From JBGAKG01 sp044224495 (GTDB lineage Bacteria > Myxococcota_A > Polyangia > Polyangiales > Polyangiaceae), in assembly GCA_044224495.1 (NCBI GenBank), contig JBGAKG010000007.1:186001-250000 (forward strand): DNA of 64,000 bases, read 5' to 3'. The position numbers and the translations under genes are program-made. A model generated the notes under the pieces. The model was not told where the DNA came from, ran no database searches, and saw nothing but the letters and a program-made list of their open reading frames with translations. Below, in pieces: positions 60,545 to 64,000 of the stretch (position 1 is the first letter of the stretch; each line of letters starts with the position of its first letter).

Positions 60545-61722
60545 TTGCACTCGACGGTGATCGTCTGCGCGGGCGGCGGGCACGTGTTCGTCTGAACGCC
60601 GCCCCAGTTGTCGTTGCCGATGCAGGGGCGCGCGATCCAACCCGGGTTGTTGCAGGTGCAGGCCGTGCCGTCGACGGAGAGGCCGATCTGCGGAGTGCTC
60701 ACCGAGCAGTTGCCCGTGTACCAGGTGTGACCGCCGCACGAGACGCCGTTGACGTAGGTGGGCGAGCTCTTGTTCGTGAAGCCGGTGTAGAGCGACTTGC
60801 AGAGCTGATCGGCGGCGGCGCCCGTGCAGGTGAGGCCGGCCGGCAAGTTCGTGCCCTTGATCGTGATCGACGTGTACGTGCCGCTCAGCTTCGAGAGGAA
60901 CGTGTCCCACGCCGCGCACTGCGGGCTGTTCTGCGCCAAGCTGCCGGCGGGGATCGATTGCGAGTAGGTGATCGCCGCGGTGCAGGCTCCGCCGGAGCAG
61001 ACCGGCGTGCCACCGCTGCAGGTCACGCCGCAGCCGCCGCAGTTGGTCGGATCGGACAAGACGTCGACGCAGCTGGAGTTGCAGAGTTGCTTGCCGACCG
61101 CGCAGCACTTGCCCTGCGTGCACCACTCGGTGTCGGGGGCGCAGGCGGTGCCGCAGTTGCCGCAGTGGTCGTGCGCGTTCTTCGTGTCCCAGCAGAGCTT
61201 GTCGCTGCAGAGGTCGGTGCCGTTCGGGCAGGTCACCGCGCACGCCGAGTTCGAGCAGCTGGCGGTGCCGATGCTCCAGCCGGTGCCGGTGTCGGGCGCG
61301 CCGCCGTCGGGGATCGGGATGCCGGAGTCCGGGTTGCCGGTCCCGCCTTCGGGCCCGCCGTCGGGGAGTGGGCAGACGGTGCCGCACTGGCCGCAGTTCT
61401 TCGCGTCCTTCGTGAGGTCGATGCAGCTGCCCGCGTCGCCGATGCACTTCACGAGCGGTGCGTCACAGCTCGACTTGCACTTGCCGGCCGAGCACACCTG
61501 CGCGGACGAGCATGCGTTCGAGCACGAGCCGCAGTGCTTCGGATCGGTCTGGAGATCGAACTGCGGGCATGAGCTGCCATCGGTCGGGATCGAGCCGTCG
61601 TCGGTGGTGCCCGCATCGAAGAGACCCGGGGGCACGCTGCCCGTGGCGCAGGCTGCGAACCCGAGCGCAGCGGTGCTGCCGAGACCGACGAGGACGAACG
61701 CACGACGAAGGAAGGACGCCAT
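60541..61722 (-). CDS. cysteine-rich repeat lipoprotein
   Basis: A 393-residue surface lipoprotein. The signal ends GFAAC, then come Gly/Asp/Pro-rich segments. Three repeats of the type DPKHCGSCSNAC, DAKNCGQCGTVC and NAHDHCGNCGTAC, with a fourth DPTNCGGCGVTC, define a Cys-rich module common in myxobacteria. The C-terminal 140 residues have more cysteines in an unassigned domain. Disulfide-rich repeats suggest adhesion or matrix roles. It is coupled to the FKBP gene downstream. Confidence 0.84.
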   Translation of the reverse strand: MASFLRRAFVLVGLGSTAALGFAACATGSVPPGLFDAGTTDDGSIPTDGSSCPQFDLQTDPKHCGSCSNACSSAQVCSAGKCKSSCDAPLVKCIGDAGSCIDLTKDAKNCGQCGTVCPLPDGGPEGGTGNPDSGIPIPDGGAPDTGTGWSIGTASCSNSACAVTCPNGTDLCSDKLCWDTKNAHDHCGNCGTACAPDTEWCTQGKCCAVGKQLCNSSCVDVLSDPTNCGGCGVTCSGGTPVCSGGACTAAITYSQSIPAGSLAQNSPQCAAWDTFLSKLSGTYTSITIKGTNLPAGLTCTGAAADQLCKSLYTGFTNKSSPTYVNGVSCGGHTWYTGNCSVSTPQIGLSVDGTACTCNNPGWIARPCIGNDNWGGVQTNTCPPPAQTITVECK

Positions 61723-61839
61723 GGCAGCATCGTACGACAGCGGGGTGCTTCCCTCCCCTCGATTTCCCGGGTCGGCGGGAGGTCCGCGACGCGGCGCGTC
61801 GGGCGAGCGCAGCCGTAAGTGCCCGTTCTGATGGAAGAA

Positions 61840-61856
61840 TGGTCATCCGATGACCA
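61840..61856. promoter_or_regulatory. palindrome TGGTCAT-N3-ATGACCA upstream of desaturase
   Basis: A perfect 7-bp inverted repeat with a 3-bp spacer lies 33 bp before the desaturase start. Its size and position fit a TetR- or GntR-type operator. The flanking sequence is the least GC-rich part of the gap, so it probably overlaps the promoter. Confidence 0.6.
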
Positions 61857-61888
61857 ATTCCTGACAGAGCGGGAGCTACCTTCGAGGC

Positions 61889-62827
61889 GTGGAGAACGTC
61901 GCCAAGGACACCGGTCGCCGCCTTCAGATGGTCAAATCGATCCCGTTTTTCGCGGTGCATGCCATCGCGATCGGCGGCGTGATCGCCGGTGGGTGGTCGT
62001 GGAAGGGCTTCGCCCTCGCGATCGCCCTCTATTACATCCGGATGTTCGGCGTGACGGCGGGCTACCACCGCTACTTCTCGCACCGCACGTTCCGGACGAG
62101 CCGCGTGATGCAGTTCTTGTTCGCGCTCCTCGCCACGTCGTCCGCGCAGAAGGGCGTGCTCTGGTGGGCGGCGCATCACCGCGTGCACCACAAGAACTCG
62201 GATCAAGAGGGCGACATCCACTCGCTCAAGCGCGAGGGCTTCTTCTGGAGCCACGTCGGCTGGATCCTCTCCGAGAAGTACGATGAGACGGACGAGAAGC
62301 GCGTGAAGGATCTCGCGCGTTACCCCGAGCTGCGGTTCCTCGATCGGTTCCACCTGCTCGTGCCGACGGCGCTGGGCTTCGCGCTCTTCTTCTTCGCCGG
62401 CGGCTGGCACGGCCTGCTCTGGGGTCTCTTCGTGTCGACCACGTTGCTCTGGCACGGGACGTTCACGATCAACTCGCTCACCCACCTCTGGGGGAGCCGT
62501 CGCTATGCGACGAGCGACAACTCGCGCAACAACTTCTGGCTCGCCCTCATCACGATGGGCGAGGGCTGGCACAACAACCACCACTACTACCAGCAGTCGA
62601 CCCGCCAGGGCTTCTTCTGGTGGGAGATCGATCCGACCTTCTACATCCTCAAGGTGATGAGCTGGCTCGGCCTCGTGTGGGATCTCCAGAGCGCGCCCGC
62701 GAAGGTGCGTGACGACTACGTGCACGAGGGTCCGGAGAGCGGTCACGCCCCGGTCATCGCGCCGCTCACGCCCCGAGAGATCGCGGCGCGCATGCGGCAG
62801 GCCGCGATGCCCGAAGCGGCGGAGTGA
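61889..62827 (+). CDS. acyl-CoA/acyl-lipid delta-9 fatty acid desaturase
   Basis: A 312-residue membrane di-iron desaturase that introduces a double bond in fatty-acyl chains. All three histidine boxes are present: HRYFSH, HRVHH and HNNHH (in EGWHNNHHYY). Four membrane helices fall in the expected places (FFAVHAIAIGGVIAGGWSW and others). The start is GTG. It probably adjusts membrane fluidity, and the upstream palindrome suggests regulation by a fatty-acid-responsive repressor. Confidence 0.93.
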   Translation: MENVAKDTGRRLQMVKSIPFFAVHAIAIGGVIAGGWSWKGFALAIALYYIRMFGVTAGYHRYFSHRTFRTSRVMQFLFALLATSSAQKGVLWWAAHHRVHHKNSDQEGDIHSLKREGFFWSHVGWILSEKYDETDEKRVKDLARYPELRFLDRFHLLVPTALGFALFFFAGGWHGLLWGLFVSTTLLWHGTFTINSLTHLWGSRRYATSDNSRNNFWLALITMGEGWHNNHHYYQQSTRQGFFWWEIDPTFYILKVMSWLGLVWDLQSAPAKVRDDYVHEGPESGHAPVIAPLTPREIAARMRQAAMPEAAE

Positions 62828-62836
62828 GCGGTCGCC

Positions 62837-64000
62837 CTACGGGGTGACCGCCACGTAGACGGCGGTCCGCTGGGACGGCGCGTTGATGGGCCCAAAGCCG
62901 AAGTTGGACGAGCCGGCGAACGTCCCCGCAAGAAGCAGACGATCACCGGGCCCCGTCGCCACGGCAGAGCCCTGACCCGACCCGCCGAAGATCTTCGCTG
63001 CGACGTACGCTCCCTGCGAGGTCAGTTGGAGGTGGAACATCGATCCCGTTCCGCCGATCAAACCTCCGCCGAAGTCGACGGCAGATCCAATGTCTCCCGT
63101 GACATGCAGGGCGCCTTTGCTGTCGAGCGCGACGCCGCGCGCGATGTCCGTGTCCGCCGCGCCATAACGCGTCGACCACTTCGTGGTGGGTGGGCTCGCC
63201 GAGTCGAATCGCGCGACGAACACGTCCCGCATGCCCGCGCTCGGGAGCGGGCCTTTCCCGAAGTCGATCGTGTTGGGATAGGTGCCGACGAGCACGAATC
63301 CGTCGTCGGTAGGATCGTGCACAATCCCGGTCGGAAGCTCGTCGCCCACCGTTCCGAACGTCTTCGCCCACGTCAGCGCTCCGGCCGCCTTGCCGAGCTT
63401 GGCGACTACGACATCCGTCGAGCCTCCGACGAACGGGAGCGGACCTGCGCCGAAGTCGACCGCACCGCCCACGTGGCCAGCGAAGATCGGGTTCCCCGCG
63501 TTGTCGAGCGTGAGCCCGGTCACGCCCGCGTTCCCTCCACCGGGAAGCACTTTGTCCCAGAGCCATGTGCCGGAGGCGTCGTAGCGAACGATGGCGATCG
63601 ATCCCGAGTTGACGGTTCGGACTCCGCCACCGAAGTCGATCAAACCGCCGCCGACGTAGCCCACGTAGAAACCACCCGCGGGATCGATCGCAATGGCCTG
63701 AGCTCCGACTTGCTGATTCGACGTGAACGTCTTCGTGAAGACGTGCTTGCCTGTCGGGTCGTACTTCACGACGAACGGCGTGATGGCGGGCCCCGCCGCG
63801 ACGGGCCCACCACCGAAGTCGATGGTTCCCTGGAACTGACCGACGACGTAGCTCGCCCCCAGCGCATCGGTGGCGACGGAGAACACGTACGCCGAGCTGG
63901 AGGGATCGGTCGCGTAGCCTTTCTGGAACGCGAAGGTTCCGGTCGGACCGAGCTTGCCGACCACGGCGCGTCCACCCGTGCCGCCGCCGCCGAAATCGAC
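62837..64000 (-). CDS. SBBP/delta-60-type beta-propeller repeat protein (partial)
   Basis: A surface repeat protein cut by the window end; its N-terminus lies beyond 64000. At least 387 residues are visible. About eight blades of 45-50 residues repeat the pattern DFGGG, FVVKYDPTGKHVFTKTF, AIAIDPAGGFYVGYV. This is the SBBP-type bacterial beta-propeller found in myxobacterial exported proteins. An earlier GTG inside the frame at 63964 is not the start. The function is unknown. Confidence 0.8.
   Translation of the reverse strand, partial: VDFGGGGTGGRAVVGKLGPTGTFAFQKGYATDPSSSAYVFSVATDALGASYVVGQFQGTIDFGGGPVAAGPAITPFVVKYDPTGKHVFTKTFTSNQQVGAQAIAIDPAGGFYVGYVGGGLIDFGGGVRTVNSGSIAIVRYDASGTWLWDKVLPGGGNAGVTGLTLDNAGNPIFAGHVGGAVDFGAGPLPFVGGSTDVVVAKLGKAAGALTWAKTFGTVGDELPTGIVHDPTDDGFVLVGTYPNTIDFGKGPLPSAGMRDVFVARFDSASPPTTKWSTRYGAADTDIARGVALDSKGALHVTGDIGSAVDFGGGLIGGTGSMFHLQLTSQGAYVAAKIFGGSGQGSAVATGPGDRLLLAGTFAGSSNFGFGPINAPSQRTAVYVAVTP

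Overview
The window is very GC-rich, gene-dense bacterial chromosome. It is probably from a predatory or social soil myxobacterium (Polyangiales/Myxococcota type). I infer this from content, not from a marker gene: many Asp/Gly-rich lipoproteins, a membrane Ser/Thr kinase with a PEGA-like tail, Cys-rich and SBBP-type surface repeat proteins, an MglA-type GTPase with Roadblock and DUF4388/PATAN partners, and a sigma-54 activator. No rRNA, tRNA, CRISPR array, insertion sequence or prophage was found. Genes on both strands are packed tightly. Six same-strand neighbours overlap by the 4-base GTGA arrangement, and most convergent pairs end within a few bases of each other.

Layout. 0.4-5.9 kb: RND efflux pump and adaptor, divergent from a LysR regulator across a palindrome. 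5.9-12.9 kb: lipoproteins, Ser/Thr kinase, esterase-like lipoprotein, glutaryl-CoA-dehydrogenase-like enzyme, tRNA methyltransferase, outer-membrane-type protein, and a lipoprotein with a haem-c motif. 12.9-18.4 kb: single-domain response regulator, membrane proteins, pterin dehydratase, RNase III, parvulin-type isomerase, beta-propeller-like lipoprotein. 18.5-24.9 kb: a minus-strand run of an FG-GAP-like protein, solute-binding protein, histidine kinase, queuosine-precursor transporter and zinc-ribbon/HExxH protein. 25-42.4 kb: housekeeping and exported enzymes (matrixin-like protease, GH31, Fpg/MutM, peroxiredoxin, DUF882 peptidase, Dtd, SGNH hydrolase, LuxR regulator, GlmS, trypsin-like protease).

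42.7-52.8 kb is the most unusual region. After a MntP-type manganese exporter and an NtrC-family activator comes a six-gene minus-strand operon: a degenerate MglA-like pseudo-GTPase with a coiled coil, two Roadblock/LC7 proteins, a DUF4388/PATAN protein, an intact MglA-family GTPase with a long C-terminal extension, and a histidine kinase whose first PAS domain has nearly the whole flavin-binding signature of LOV blue-light sensors. Divergent from it, across six alternating copies of a 7-bp motif, lies a receiver-PATAN-Roadblock fusion, then a lone PDZ protein and a kinase-like protein without an ATPase domain. I propose a light- or redox-responsive small-GTPase signalling module; the domains are read from sequence, the wiring is inference.

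52.8-64 kb returns to metabolism and envelope: isopropylmalate-dehydrogenase family enzyme, HAD hydrolase, alanine dehydrogenase, two cupredoxin lipoproteins (one start codon behind a strong hairpin), PyrD, a DUF4015-like lipoprotein, FKBP lipoprotein, Cys-rich lipoprotein, fatty-acid desaturase with an upstream palindrome, and a repeat protein cut by the window end.
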